Below, piece by piece: positions 11,959-24,914 of a DNA stretch of 64,000 nucleotides; positions within the stretch are counted from its first letter, which is position 1, and the number at the start of each line of letters is the position of its first letter. Location: positions 17,280,354 to 17,344,353 of the forward strand of contig NC_045139.1 of NCBI RefSeq assembly GCF_008831285.2, read 5' to 3'. The DNA comes from Nymphaea colorata. Taxonomy: Eukaryota; Streptophyta; Magnoliopsida; Nymphaeales; Nymphaeaceae. The translations under genes and the position numbers were made by a program. The notes under the pieces were generated by a model. That model searched no databases. It saw only the letters and a list, made by a program, of their open reading frames with translations, and was not told the origin of the DNA.

Positions 11959-14857
11959 ATAGAGTATGTATTTGCATATATTCTGTAACACCATTGAAAG
12001 GAAGACAGATATTTGTAACTCTCTAGTAAATGTTAAGCACCTGTTTCAAAATTGACACTGTTGGTGTCAATACAAGAGGAAGGGGAGTAATTGTTAGGCT
12101 TGCAGTCAAATATTAAGTTAGATAGTTCCAAGTATCAGCTGCAATGACACAGAGTATAAGAGCAACACACTTCACTAGGCAACCAAGGGGTCTACAGTTT
12201 CTGGGCAATCACTGAGCAAAATCACATGGGTAGTGTCTTTAAGCTGTTGGCTCTCTCTCTTTTTTCCCTGTTTGAGAATTGACTTCAATTACTTTGATCT
12301 TCTTCAACTCTGCCAAGCCCAATCAAACTTCCCAACAAACACCAAACATCAAGAAAGGTACATCAGGTTGTTGGTACACTTCAGTACAAAATTTAAAGCA
12401 CTGTCAGCCAAAAGAAGAAAAAGAAAACTTAAGGAAACCTACTTTTTCTTCTCTTTTTCACATATAAGTTGGAGCTAAGAATACTTATTCAAGATCATGC
12501 CATTAAAGAGCGGACTGGGAATAGATACTGAAATTTCTGACCTCCTTCAACTTCAAAGTCGTGAGTGGAATCCCCAACCCAAGTAGAAAAAGCAACTAAA
12601 ACCACATTCTCAAGGAAAACTTCCCCCATTAGCATCCTGAACAATTTGTTTTCTCGCAGGAGAAGTTTGAGAAAACATCGGCAGGTTGGTTGTCCACATA
12701 CAAGTTGGAAATATGATTTGAAATGTGAAAGAGTGAAAGGCTAAATCCTTCTTCAGGTTAGTATCGGGATAAGAGATCAAACTTGTAGCTCATTTTTTCA
12801 GAAACATTGCAATTTTCTCATCATTATTGGGTTTTAAAAATGTGGCAGTAAAAAAGCAGCTGATATTCGGGTAAGTGGGAGGGAACCCACAAGACCACAA
12901 CCCTTTCAACCAAAGAGCTCCTTCCTTCCTCTTGCCCCCAAGGTTCACAGTTACTTGAGGACCTAATGTTGCACCCTTTTTAACTCAAGTGTCATGCATG
13001 CATGCTAACATTTACAGGAATAGCACCCATGAAAATCGAACTGATGATATATCGACATAGCGCCATTCTACTTAGTCCCAGCAGTTATGTTATGCCCCTC
13101 CAAACAAAAAAAAGAAAAAGAACTGATATTCATCACCGTAAAATAAAAAAAAGTGCAAAAAGAAAAGCGTATAAAAAGGACTACGAAGCGTGAACTGATG
13201 CACTACCAACACTACCACTATTGCAGTAGATGTTATTGAGCCCATATAGAGGACCATAGCAAACAGAGGAGAATTCTTTCCATCTTTGCAAAGCCTTTTA
13301 TGAAGAATACAGAAAGCCACACTATTTTGCTATATATTTACATATACCTCCCCCTGAAAGAATTCGACTATTTTGTTAATGTTTTCTGAAATCAGTTTAA
13401 ATTTGAAACCGAAATCACAAGGCATTGACGTTGAGTGGGGCCCTGCCTCAGGTGCTGTGGGACCCATTAAATTCGATAATGCATTTCGTCAATTATGATA
13501 TTACTTGCGACACTGCTAATGAGTGGATCACATTACTTCCTTTTTCTTTTTGCCATCACGAATTACTCCATTGCCCTTTCATTTAGTAAACAGCCTATCG
13601 TTTCACGCTTTTTGTTAAATGCATCATAAGGACATTTTGGTCATTTTGTTTTTAGATTGGTAAGCACCGCGGGTCCACTCATTGATATTGTGATCAGGTG
13701 TAACTTTCTAACAACGATGGGAAATTGGGTGGTTGGATGTCAAAATAAAAAATTTAGACATCTTTGGAGGATCATAAAAGTGATTTTATTATTACTACTA
13801 CTATAGTGATTATTATATGTTATATATAGCTCAATCTTTCAATATATCCAGATGTAGGATGTCACAACCAAGCTGCCATTGAGACCTACGACCAAGTTCA
13901 GAGCATACCATCTTCATCACTTTCATGAAGTTGCAGCCAACATGCGCAAATTCAGTTCAGATGTTCCTTCCACTTAATTGTTGGTTCATGTCATGTTAAT
14001 GACAGTGCTCCAAAGCTTTTGACATCTAAATCTTAAGGAAAGCGGCGCGGTTTGTGTAGGTGTCGTTTCCTAATGACGAATAAAACGACAGTTTAATAAC
14101 TTTAATCACCTTAATAAACCGTGATTACGGCACAGACATAGCATCAAGTCACCCTTTTAAGTTAAAATGATATGTATATACGTTGTTACTAAGAGCATCG
14201 ATCACGAAATTAGCCACAATAATAGAAAGAATAGTAACAATTACAGCAGTAATGTATGATATTGATATCATAAAAGTATTAGCGTGACTCCTTGAGTCGG
14301 TGTGTATTATTGCATGAATCGATAAAGTGGAAAGCAACCTTTCATAAACAAGACCCAGAATTGCTCAGCGTATAGGTTATTGATAATTATGAAGAAACAT
14401 AGATATATTCAAGTCTGGACGACCTGTGTGAGGTGGGAGCGTGCATGTAACAGAACTTTCAATGTCTACCGCCCGACATCCCGGATTAGCTGCCGGGGAT
14501 CGGCGGTCCAGCTGCCTAATGTGAGAGATCATGGCATGACCCGTCCACTTCTTCTGCCAAAGGATACAAGATCAGAATTAACATTCACTAGCTCTTGGTT
14601 ACAGTTTTCTAACACAGAGGACCACACACATTCATGGGCATGCACTCACACACACACACATAGGATGTGGATTCTTCCAGCTGTTCGGGTGCTCCTGTCT
14701 CTCATACCGGCAGCCCAATGCACTGCATTGGCCGCATCTATGAGACTATGAGAGAGGCTAGAGCAGCCGGAGGCATTGCATAGGCTGCGGATGTGAAAAA
14801 GCCGGAGCATCTAGATGGTAAGAGGACTTCAGTTTTTTTATATTATCTTATATATTT

Positions 14858-14863
<6 letters not shown>

Positions 14864-14942
<79 letters not shown>
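14864..14942. repeat. (TA)n(GA)n compound microsatellite
   Basis: A TA dinucleotide run of about 37 bp is followed by GATATA and then a GA run of about 36 bp. This is the reverse-complement order of the (TC)n(TA)n arrays elsewhere, so the junction has the same polarity. Confidence 0.9.
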
Positions 14943-14946
<4 letters not shown>

Positions 14947-16024
14947 AAGAGAAGCTGAAATCCTCCACCTATTTTGAATTTCATTCAAACATGACCACTG
15001 ACAATGATTAAATATACCGCTGGATGATTGCATTGGGTGGTGTACTTATTATGAAAATTTAGAAGATTTCTGTACTCAAACTTAGATGGAGAAATCCATA
15101 AATATATATATAAAACCAAAATCAGCATTTAACTTATATATATATACCCACAGGTATAGTACGCTACGTCACAAAGTAGAGGCATTGGTGCCAGCCGATA
15201 AGAATTCACGGAAAAAATAACACTTGAGAATTACCATTAGTGGCAGTTTTCGGGGATGAGTCGATTAAAAGGGGAGCGAGTTAGGTCGGTGATTCTTTTG
15301 GGGACAGATGCAGATTCGTCCCGCTTGCGTAAACCGTGGCCTAGTAGTGAACCGATGCATTGTATGGACGGATGGACCACCCTACTCGTTTGTTATTGCG
15401 TTTTCCAGTGCATCTAACACAAGATATATGTACATGGGAGGGTTCAAATATGCCTAATGTCAAATGTTATTGCCTATTGGATGGCTAAAAGTTAAAGATA
15501 TATTGTTGAAATTAAGTAGTACTAAAAGACATTGCTACCTAAAAGTACCACCATATGCTTTTATATCGACTGTTTTTCTACGTTCATCAGATTTGAGATA
15601 GCTATACATTAGGAAAATTAGTTCATCTCAGACCACTTACGTCAGGGACAAAGATCAGACCTTCTAAATTTTTGTCAAAAATGATTTTAAACAAAATGTT
15701 CGTAAATACTATTTCAACATAAAGCACTATCTATATGCTTATTTATATATATATATATATATATAAGTTAAATATAGAAACAGATATTCCGTGCAAAAGC
15801 TCAGCACGGCAATGGGAAGTGGGGAAAGGAAAGGAGGAGATCCTCCGGCCGAGAGGTCCCTAACAATGGACCGGTGCCCTCCCGTGGGCCCCTTCTGTCC
15901 TGTGGACTGGTGTACAAAAATCGAAGGCCTCTCACCTCAACCCCAGACACACCTCTTACGCCTTCCCCTGCTAACCCACCACCTTCCCCTTCCTCTTCCT
16001 CTTCCTCTTCTCCTTCCCCCTCGC

Positions 16025-16030
16025 TATAAA
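16025..16030 (+). promoter_or_regulatory. TATA box of the second SAUR gene
   Basis: TATAAA lies 122 bp before the ATG at 16147. The predicted leader of about 90 nt contains a pure CT tract (about 16071-16092), a common feature of plant 5'UTRs. Confidence 0.75.
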
Positions 16031-16146
16031 TCCCCCACCCACGCTTATTCTCCTGCACCACCAACTCCCCCTCTCTCTCTCTCTCTCTCTCGCTCTCTGA
16101 GCTTCACAGACAAGCGGCCTCTTCTTAATTGATCTTTTTTTAAACA

Positions 16147-16446
16147 ATGGCGGTGAAGAAGCTGGGAGTGAAGCAGATCCTGAAGAGGTGCTCCAGCCTG
16201 GGGAAGAGGAACTCCGGGGAAGAGTCGGGGGATCAGCTGCCGGGGGACGTGCCCAAGGGCCACTTCGCCGTCTACGTCGGCGAGAAGCGCAGCCGGTTCA
16301 TCGTGCCCATCTCGATGCTCAGCCACCCCGAGTTCCAGAGTCTGCTGCAGATGGCGGAGGAGGAGTTCGGGTTCGGCCATGACATGGGTCTCATCATCCC
16401 CTGCGAGGAGATCGTCTTTCGCTCCTTGACTTCCGCCCTCGCATGA
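16147..16446 (+). CDS. SAUR50: SAUR family auxin-responsive protein, SAUR50-like, 99 aa
   Basis: An intronless 99-residue SAUR. Residues 1-21 carry the [14 protein letters not shown] signature typical of the SAUR49/50 group. The core spans about 34-90: [20 protein letters not shown] (34-53), [20 protein letters not shown] (59-78) and [12 protein letters not shown] (80-91). The close match to SAUR50 proteins suggests inhibition of PP2C.D phosphatases and growth promotion; SAUR50 itself is linked to light and auxin control of cotyledon and apical-hook growth (family knowledge). The ATG at 16147 is the first after the TATA box. Codon use is strongly GC-rich at third positions, unlike the SAUR at 3443. 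A long second-frame ORF inside the gene is only a shadow of this high GC. Confidence 0.96.
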   Translation: MAVKKLGVKQILKRCSSLGKRNSGEESGDQLPGDVPKGHFAVYVGEKRSRFIVPISMLSHPEFQSLLQMAEEEFGFGHDMGLIIPCEEIVFRSLTSALA

Positions 16447-17910
16447 TCCTCCCATGCATCTCTCTTCTTCTTCTTCTTCTTCTTCTTCCTCCTCCTTCTG
16501 CTATGGACTTTTTCTTCTTCTATCCTTTTTACGGGGAGAAATTTGCTTTTTTCTGCTCTCGGGAAGGTGGGGTTTCCTTTTTTTTCTCCATCCCTCTTTT
16601 TAACTGGAAACCTTTCCCTGAACGAGAAGCAGCAAGGCTAAGCTTTTGAACTCCCCGGATGAATTCGCAGAAGAAGAAGTTACAGCTGCAAGAATTGGAA
16701 TTTTTGGGCCACACCCACTTTTTTTTTTCACTTTCTTTTTGTAGTACCTCGACTTTTACCGGAAACCGGTGGGAATCACGTCTGGGTTGAAGGTGATGTA
16801 TAATTTTGTGTAGGTGTAATGAAATTATGTATAGCCATTAATGATCATAGTTCTGCATCTTCTTCCTCCTCCTCTTCTTCCTCTTAGTACAAAAGTTTTA
16901 GAAAGATGCGCATAACTTTTAATCGTATAACAAAGAAATACGCTTAAGTCCCATTTCTTTCATTTAATTGCCCTACCAGTGTACATTCATGTATGTTTTC
17001 CCTTAAAAAGTTGGGAGTCTTTTGTTAAAATTTTTTCAAGAATGATGCCCCAGGTCCACATGCATGATGTTTTCTTCTTTCCTTATTGTTAAGACTATAA
17101 AATATTGCATCATGCAAAGCGCTTAAGTCATCCTAATCAAATTTATTTGGTTTTAATAAGAGAACCAGACTGATTATGGCTCTTTTTCTTCTCTCCTGCT
17201 CATGAATAGCCAAATTAGCGTGACATGGCTTCCACCATCTATTGTAGTCTCCATTATTAGAACTGTGACCACATCATGATCAGATTTGCGTCTCTTTAAA
17301 AGAAAAAAACTGAAAAGGAAACCCAGCTCGATCGATTCGGATTGTATGTTTCACAAAGAACAATGCTTCCAATCGATTCCTGATCTTAGTTAATTATGAT
17401 CTCAAACAAGAAATTGATTGTAACTGTTGGTGAAAGCATTCCCAAGCAAGTCGTAAGAGTGAGAAAACCTTAATAGTGTCAACGAACTGCAAAAAGTCGA
17501 CAAAAACTGACATGTATTAGCTTCGTCGGTTTAAAGAAAATCCAAAATTTTATATATATATATTCATTTGCACATCCAAAAATTAAGTGTGATTGACTCT
17601 GAATCGCAGATAGATATCAAAAATAAATGCTGCATCTCACTGGCATGCGTACGGTGAAATATATTATCATCTGTCTTTAAACACAGCAAAGGGTAATATA
17701 TGTCTCAGTATTAAAAATTTAAGGCCAAGATCCTTCATTCTTTGTTCTTTTTTTCTCATTTTTCTAATGCCAACAACAAAAAAACAAAGTTTCAGAGGCT
17801 CTGACAAGATTAGGAGTATTATAAGGCATGTTGGTCGATGCAATTGGAGAGCTTAGCTTACTTCCTATAGGGTGAGCTAGCCCATCAGTTAATGGTCAGA
17901 TCTTTAAAGG
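16447..17910. other. Second SAUR 3'UTR and intergenic sequence
   Basis: The 3'UTR begins with a TTC trinucleotide tract (about 16464-16496). I looked for the SAUR DST instability element and did not find a convincing one. The rest is AT-rich with no gene recognised. Confidence 0.5.
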
Positions 17911-18142
17911 GTTTTTTGTCATTGCTCGAGGGACCGCAAGGCGACTCACATAAAAAGGGTCTAGGTTCGAATTCTTGTGGTTATTGTCTTGCTCTGGTGC
18001 ACTAACATGGGGGCATGCGCCGAAATTGAAAGTTGTAAATGTAAGTTCACCTATATCTCGAAGCAGCTATGGACGCAGGGAGTAAGGGAGAACGAAAGGG
18101 TTTCAACCTCTCACTCAAGCGGTGTTGAACCAGTTTTTTGTC
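17911..18142 (+). mobile_element. tRNA-derived SINE-like element with 10-bp TSD
   Basis: GTTTTTTGTC occurs at 17911-17920 and again at 18133-18142, flanking a 212-bp body. The body starts with an A-box-like stretch (TTGCTCGAGGGACCGCAAG) and has a B-box-like GGTTCGAATTC near 17964-17976. After that comes TTGTCTTGCTCTGGTGCA, which resembles the element at 57838-58070 and the fragment near 50588. The low-complexity TSD and the lack of a clear A-rich tail keep confidence moderate. Confidence 0.55.
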
Positions 18143-18249
18143 GCTAAAAAGAAATTAGATGTTGTTTACTTCATAAGCAATGCATTGCTCTAAAAAGTTA
18201 AAAAAAAACCATCAATGGCCTAGCTAGGCCCAGAGCTCAGGTGGATTTT

Positions 18250-18446
18250 TCAAGACAATGGCAGCACAAATCCACATGCCTTCCTCATAATATTGTTGGG
18301 GTAAATTTCTGTGGTTGTCCATTGATACAAGAGCTCTTGTCTTGCTACAGAGCCCCTGCTTTTCCTCTTGCAGTCACTGCAATTAACTTCTCTTGTTGTT
18401 TCTGTTGACCTGGCTGTAGTTACTTTTGCTTTCCCTTTCTTGAAAA
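18250..18446 (-). other. Exon-like open segment, unidentified
   Basis: A frame without an ATG ends at a TGA near 18250. It reads as a basic segment followed by VARQELLYQWTTTEIYPNNI and ends in RKACGFVLPLS. A pyrimidine-rich tract ending in TTTTTCAAG could be its acceptor. No upstream coding exon was found within 300 bp. It may be the last exon of an unrecognised small gene or chance. Confidence 0.2.
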
Positions 18447-18465
18447 ACCACAGAAAGCAGTGCAA

Positions 18466-19939
18466 GAAAATAGTTACAGTAGAAAATTAAACAGCCTAGA
18501 GCTAGCCAACAGCAGGATGACAGAAGCATTAATTTTTTTTTTCAAGGCTGCGTTATTACATATATTTTAGGGCAAAAAAAATTTGTGGGTGACCAAGAAA
18601 AATGAAAAAAATAAAATAAAACAAATAGACCAACTAACTTGTCGCTTTCTCTTCTTTTGATGGATCCAAGGCGGAAAATTCTCACCAGTATTGAGCAGTA
18701 ATTCTGCTCCGTGAATCGAAAAGTTTCTTTTCTTTTAACTTCATTTTCTATCTACTTTTCCAACAGGCAGTCCGGCGGTATACATCATTGTCGCACATCT
18801 CATGAGTGAGACGATGATATTTTCAACACATTTTTTCTTGTCTGGAAGAAAAAGAACGAAAAATATTAAATATATTAATATGACTTATAAATGGATTTCT
18901 GGATTTCTAGAAATCTTTTGGGGTCTCACAGCACTTGGGGGGTGGTATGTTTAATAATGTATCGTAGGGTCATGATTTGATAGAGTTCAAGATCAAAGAT
19001 TTCAGGTCCTCTGTAACATTTTTAAAAAAATGTGATTATAGAAAGTCATTAGAAAATTCATAAGATGATGAAACGATCTGATTTGACTTTGCAACGATCT
19101 GATCTACCAAAGTGCGGGAGGTTGCTGCCAAACTGAAACTAAAACTTTAGTCCAACCAAAACTTAATCCATGTTTGTTCAGCTTAAGTTTTAGATCTCAG
19201 TTAACCTAAATCTGCTTAGATCAGTCTTGGATTTTTGCTCATGACTATTTGGCAAAGTATGGGAACCACAAACAAATAAAAAACAACTTTGTTAACCGCT
19301 GCAAACCTTAAGGTGCCTTTGGCAAACGGAATGGTATGTAATTGTTTCATAAATACAACCCAAAAATTAAGGTACATTAATGTAACACATTGAAAAGTAG
19401 TTTATAAATTTTGGAATAGATTCATTAAACAGTTACAAACTGTTCGATTTGCCAACGGAGCCCTTAGGAACCCTAATCACAAGGTACATGGTTCCTTTGC
19501 CATTATATATACATGGCTGATGCACATGGGAATCAAACTGCATCTACCCATCAAACCTTGCGCTACTTTGTCAATCTGATGAGGTATATATATACATATA
19601 TATATGCACACCTGAAAGTCCCAAATATATATTAAAAGACTGTGGTTCTCATCATAATCAACAAAAACCTGCTACCTCTCATCTTCACATGGAAACAACG
19701 GAAACGGCAGAAGGAGTGCATCAGCAAAGAAGCGGCCACGTGAAACAGTGTGAGAAAAGGTTGTTTTTCCCTTTCTCAAAGTATAGGAATATGTACCTCG
19801 GGATATTTTTGCTACTCCTGCTAAGAACAGAGCTGCACGCTGCATATCGTCGTTAATTTTTACTGTGGAAAATCCATTCTTTAAAATCCTGGAAATTGAA
19901 TCCAAAGACAACCCAGATTATATATATATATATATATAT

Positions 19940-19973
<34 letters not shown>

Positions 19974-22900
19974 ATTCTCTCATGATTGCAGCAAATACAA
20001 GGAAGAGCAATCCGTGGTTGATCGTACAAGTGAATTAGACAAAACATGGGTTGAGGAGTCAAGGGCTGATCGATGGTTCTCGAATTCACGTCCATATTTC
20101 TTCTTCTAATCAATTTAGAAGGAACCACGTTTGTCGACGAATATATCCAAATCTTTTCTGTGCATCAGTGATTCACAAAAAGACTGCATATACAGGTTAT
20201 ATTCATTTATTTAACAGGGATTGACCTAGATCAAGTCGACTGAATATCAAAATTGATCAACAGATAGTGGTGCATGGCTTTTCATGGTCTTAAAATCTTC
20301 ACTTCTGTGTCACAGTTGCATGATGTGAAAGGTGCATTTCACGGGAAAAAAATGTATGTAAATTGCATCTATATAGGTCTTGATGAACAAAGGAACTTAG
20401 AATTTATGAACTAAAATGAAGTTAATTAAGTGGTAATAATTGAGAGAGAGAGAGAGAGAGATGAGTTAGTTTCTATTTATTTGTTCATGCAAACCCAACG
20501 GTAATATATGTCTCTTGCTCAGAGAAATAAAAGGAGAGACATAAAAAATTTTGTCGCCGTCGTTTTCTTTTCTCGCCTTCAGATCTTTCCTTGTTTTTAT
20601 AATTTTATGTTTTGGACATATTTACATATAAGAACAACAAGAAAGAACAAAAGCGCCGTGATCTTCGCCCGTGAAAAGGTTTCCGATTCTTGTGAACCGC
20701 ACGCCACAAAAACAACGCCCCCACTCTCTCTTTCTCTGCCATCTCTCGCAGATGCGATTCCTCTTCTCTTAACTAAGTTCCGTGATCTTCAACTTGCCTT
20801 CATTTCTTCCGATTCTTGTTTGCAAATTTGCCTATCTTCTTCCTTTTCAAAGTCATCTGCAAATTTGCCTACCGCCGGTGTTGTTGCCGGATGGACGGTC
20901 ATCGCTTTGAATTGCATTTATCATGATATATTACTTGACCATACCTAAGAGCTGAATTGGATGTGTTTATATATTTACAATTACTTTTTTTTTTTATCTC
21001 CGGTCTAGAATTTACCAATTACTATATATTATTTTGAACAATAATAGACCGACGTGTACTGACAAATTGGATGTGACCGGCCAAAAATCTACCCTGATTA
21101 AGACCAGACGTTGGTGCACTTTAAGCTTATAAAGTTGGCTCACCTGACTCATGGTTCCATCCTTCTACTCCCGGTTTGGTCCCAATGATCCCTAACATGT
21201 TCCGGCTGAAACAGTAATGGCCATGCAGCATGACCAAAGTGGGTCCAAGATCATGTCCACCCTGAACTCAGCCAATACTCTGACAATCGGACTTGGATCT
21301 GAACCAAACCGGACCGATCTAAGATTGTTTTCCGCTGGAGCACGGTTCTGGATCCAGCCCAGATGAGTTCTTTGGATCTGAGATTGTTCTCGACCTGGAT
21401 TTGGACCAAACCCAGACAACTTCGTATGGAACTAAGATTGTTCATAAGTTGGCACTCTTTCTTGTTTATGGGCAGTGATTTCTGGCAATCTAATATGATG
21501 TAAGATGGGAGCAAGATTACTTCGCATATTTGGTGGTAGTGAAGGTCCAAGAATAGTATTTAACTATTTTACTCCTTGGTAAGTTGATGAAAGAGCCTAC
21601 ACACCACCCCTCTAAGCCAGGATTCTAAAATCACGCACAAGAAATACTTTGAATGGCCACAATAGCCGTAAATGGTATGACCATAGTCATAAATATAATT
21701 TTCTGATTTCAAGCCACTTGGTTTTCCTCAGGTATAATACAGCAAAGTTGTTTGTCTTGAAAAAATCTCAGCAAATTTTGAAAGGTTTAAAAAAAAACTC
21801 CCGAAAATTGAAATGCAAAAAAATGTGAAAAGAAAAGTGCAAAAAAACACCAAAAGAGTGAAAGAAACATGTTTTCATCGAGTTTTTTTGTCGTTTTTTT
21901 TTTTTCAAAAATGGGTCTTTTGCTGTTAATGAGAGGTTCATCTCACCGAAGCAAAGCCCAAAGGCCACCCCATTCCCCCTGCCTCAGGAGTCCTGGGTAT
22001 AGAGTGCTTGACTTATCTTGAAAGTATTAAACGGGTGTTTTTGAAAAAAAAAAGCGGTTTTCTATCGTTATGTGTGTGTTTGTATACGTGCAACTGTGTG
22101 TGTGCACGCACTGGTGTATTTTTGCATATTTCTTATATATTTTGCGGAATGGATTGGCCGAATTGGCACACCATCTCGCGCGCACACACACACACATACG
22201 TATAATATGTGACACATGGCACCATCGTATCAGCCAATGAATCAAATCAATTTGTCATGGATTCAACTCTAAAGAGCAGATAAGAGAGAGATGTGAATGA
22301 AAAGATGTAAGTTCATATGAGGAAGTGACGTGTTTGCATTGAATGAGGATGTCCTACAGTTTTGTTGCTTGGTGTAGTGACTATTGCCTACAGTTGGGCC
22401 CTTGCAACACACTGACATGGGCGTGTTCCCTCTCATTTAAGGGTTGAATGAAACAGGAAATACTGCAAGTCTTTTCTTTTTTACAGCAACCTGCAGGTCT
22501 CAATCTAGTAATTATATATGCTGAGCCCTTCCTTCATGTGCTGCAGAATGTCTCTTGTGTGTCATCTCACCTGCAAATTTAGAATGAAAAACTTGTCTCA
22601 TCATTCATCTATTAACACCTTATTTGTGTAAAAATATATCTTGCATACTAAAGATTAATTTGCGATCTCTGTCTCGAACAAGAACGCGGCAATGATCATA
22701 CCAGCACCAATGCACCAGATCTCATCAGAACTTTAGATTATGCGAGCTTGCAAATGAGTTAACATTTGGTAAAGGATTATTATTGTTATCATTATTTTTC
22801 ATGTAGGCAAATACATAAAACAGAATATGTATACCCCAAGTGATGCACTACCAAGCATCAAAACTTGATGCTGAGGATTTTAATTCGATAATATATTTGA

Positions 22901-23262
22901 TAGAAACTCAAAATTTGTGTTCAAGGCCAGAACAGACAGCGCATTTTATGCAATTTCAAGAAAACATGGATGACAGAATACAATATTTTTTATTCACAAG
23001 TGGCAAAAAAATCAAGATACTCATCCATTTGGCCTCACAATTAATTTTCTTCCCCGTTCCTTTGTGGAAAATAGTGGTCGACAGCATCGCGAGGGTTCCA
23101 ATCATAGAATTGACACTTCACATGTATATATGGAGCTAGTTTTACACATAGACATACTCATGCGCGTATGTATATATATAACAATTAACACAATGTATAT
23201 ATATATATATATATGATCGCCTGAACCACTAGCTTGGTGAGTCTGGGTTCACACTTTTCAGG
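18466..23262. other. Long intergenic region, no gene recognised
   Basis: AT-rich DNA with (TA)n(GA)n at 19919-19970, a GA run at about 20441-20462 and a degenerate triple repeat with the word AAGATTGTT or GAGATTGTT at about 21318, 21379 and 21433. The 146-codon frame at 20508-20948 (+) begins at a non-ATG codon and has no family features. Confidence 0.55.
19919..19970. repeat. (TA)n(GA)n compound microsatellite
   Basis: A TA run (19919-19939) is followed by a GA run (about 19942-19970). Confidence 0.9.
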
Positions 23263-23415
23263 TCAAAGTGGGTCAGGCTTCGCGAAGCACTTAAAGGCCG
23301 AGATGTACCCGGACATGCACGGACCAAGCTTAGGACCATTGACCCAGCAAGCCAGGGAACATTGGTAGCCCACACACATGACCAAGAAGAAGAAGAACTT
23401 GGCGAGAAGGAACAT
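23263..23415 (-). CDS. Possible small secreted Cys-containing peptide, 50 aa
   Basis: An ATG frame of 50 codons. It begins MFLLAKFFFFLVMCVGYQCS, which looks like a signal peptide, and continues with the mature-like part CWVNGPKLGPCMSGYISAF followed by KCFAKPDPL. Three Cys are spaced C-x9-C-x9-C. The second half of the signal segment and the mature part prefer C or G at third positions, unlike the surrounding DNA. Past the TGA the same frame continues with another Cys (PEKCEPRLTKLV), so the stop could be a recent mutation. No TATA box was found, I recognise no family, and the opposite strand is also open here, so this is only a candidate. Confidence 0.3.
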   Translation of the reverse strand: MFLLAKFFFFLVMCVGYQCSLACWVNGPKLGPCMSGYISAFKCFAKPDPL

Positions 23416-24717
23416 GTCATGTTTTTGGACCGATCTAACGGGCTGCCAACATAGGAGCATGGGTGCGAACATGTTGGAAATCAGCTAACGACATTGCTTA
23501 AGATATAGTGGTTGAAATAGTGGAAGCGGCCGGCAGCATCCTCACAGGATTATGCAGGAGATAACATAAAATATGTTGATTTGAAAAGTATATGGACTTA
23601 TTTCATGCTCTGATTTGAGTTTTCGAAAAAAAAAATAATATTCGGAGTATTTTGTAAACCATCAATCACATCGATTAGATGACCTACAAGCAATTTATCT
23701 AAGTTATAAATTTTCATATTTATTTGGCTATAATATATATATCCAAGCAACATCTAATTGAAGGATGAAATGAGCAAAGATACGTTTAAGTGAATTGCAA
23801 TAAACCTCTGGCATGTAGTTTACATAGTATATTTAACTAATAACAACAAATTTTGAATCACATAACCTGGGCCGTATCTAAGAAAGATCAAAGGCATCAA
23901 AAAAACAAAAAAACAAAATGGATCACAGTGCATCACAACTTTGATGATTAAAAATCTTTATTCTATTTTGAAAAAACAGAAGCCAAATTAATGATAATTT
24001 TGTTGAGCCTATAACTTTCATCAAACTGGGGAAGATAATCAATTTTTTTTTATGTCCAGGACTCAACAAAAGTAGAAAGCGTCCAAATTACATCAAATTC
24101 TCTCTCTCTTGAACATCTACACCAGCCTATATATGCTTTTTTATTCATCCAATTACTGATATTATTTGCAGAAGTACACTTTTTAGTTAGAAACTAATAA
24201 AAGTTTTAGATTACGTATTTCTAATTTGAGTATGGTAGCCTCGCATCTTAAAAGTTTAAGAGCCCACAATGTGGCAAAATTTATTTAGCGCCTGATCATT
24301 TATTTTTTTCTTTCTAAACGACACAATCCAGGATACCATTTTTGTCAAAATAAATCATGATAAATGTATATATAAAGTTTACCGATATATTTACATATAG
24401 GAATTCATCCGATATTAGTGGAATGTTGGATATTGCAAATGATTAAAAAAATTAATTTGTCTCAAAAAAATCTTTAACTAAAAGGGCATTAATAGTGGCA
24501 ACTAATGGTGTAGGACGATCTATGATACTTTTATCAATAGTTTACAGTGATTTTAGGAAGAATTTAAACTTTTAACTATCAAGGGGCATCGCTAACATCC
24601 ATGAATGCCTTTTTTTTTTCATCGTGGTTGCAGGTCCGGAGTCGTTAACATTGACAAAAATCATGATTCTCACATATGTCAAGATTATTCATACATTCAG
24701 AGCCAATGTAAGATCTA

Positions 24718-24798
<81 letters not shown>

Positions 24799-24914
24799 CG
24801 AATTTTCCTTAGCAAAATACAGAAAATTCAATGGTTTAAAAGTTGCAGAATTGCCCTCACAAGGACTCTGTACAAGAATCGGTGCACTGCCATTATTTTT
24901 CAAGACCCTCGCAG
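23416..24914. other. Intergenic sequence downstream of the third SAUR
   Basis: AT-rich with no gene recognised. It ends in a (TC)n(TA)n microsatellite that lies in or just beyond the 3'UTR of the minus-strand SAUR. Confidence 0.5.
24723..24796. repeat. (TC)n(TA)n compound microsatellite
   Basis: A TC run (24723-24755) passes directly into a TA run (to 24796). It starts about 118 bp after the stop of the minus-strand SAUR and so may lie in its 3'UTR. Confidence 0.92.

Larger units (their letters stand above)
10350..15990. other. Long intergenic region with microsatellites
   Basis: No gene recognised. It holds (AC)n(GA)n at 11379-11426, (TC)n(AC)n(TC)n at 11919-11958, (TA)n(GA)n at 14864-14942 and (TA)n at about 15745-15765. 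The frame at 14380-14751 has a low-complexity tail and no family features. The last ~200 bp before 16022 is C/T-rich promoter sequence of the second SAUR. Confidence 0.55.

Noticed and set aside
19672-19911. 79-codon minus-strand frame
   Set aside because: Parts look protein-like, but there is no ATG-based start with context and no recognisable family.
20508-20948. 146-codon plus-strand frame
   Set aside because: It begins at a non-ATG codon and contains a poly-Ser/Leu stretch from CT-rich DNA, with no domain.
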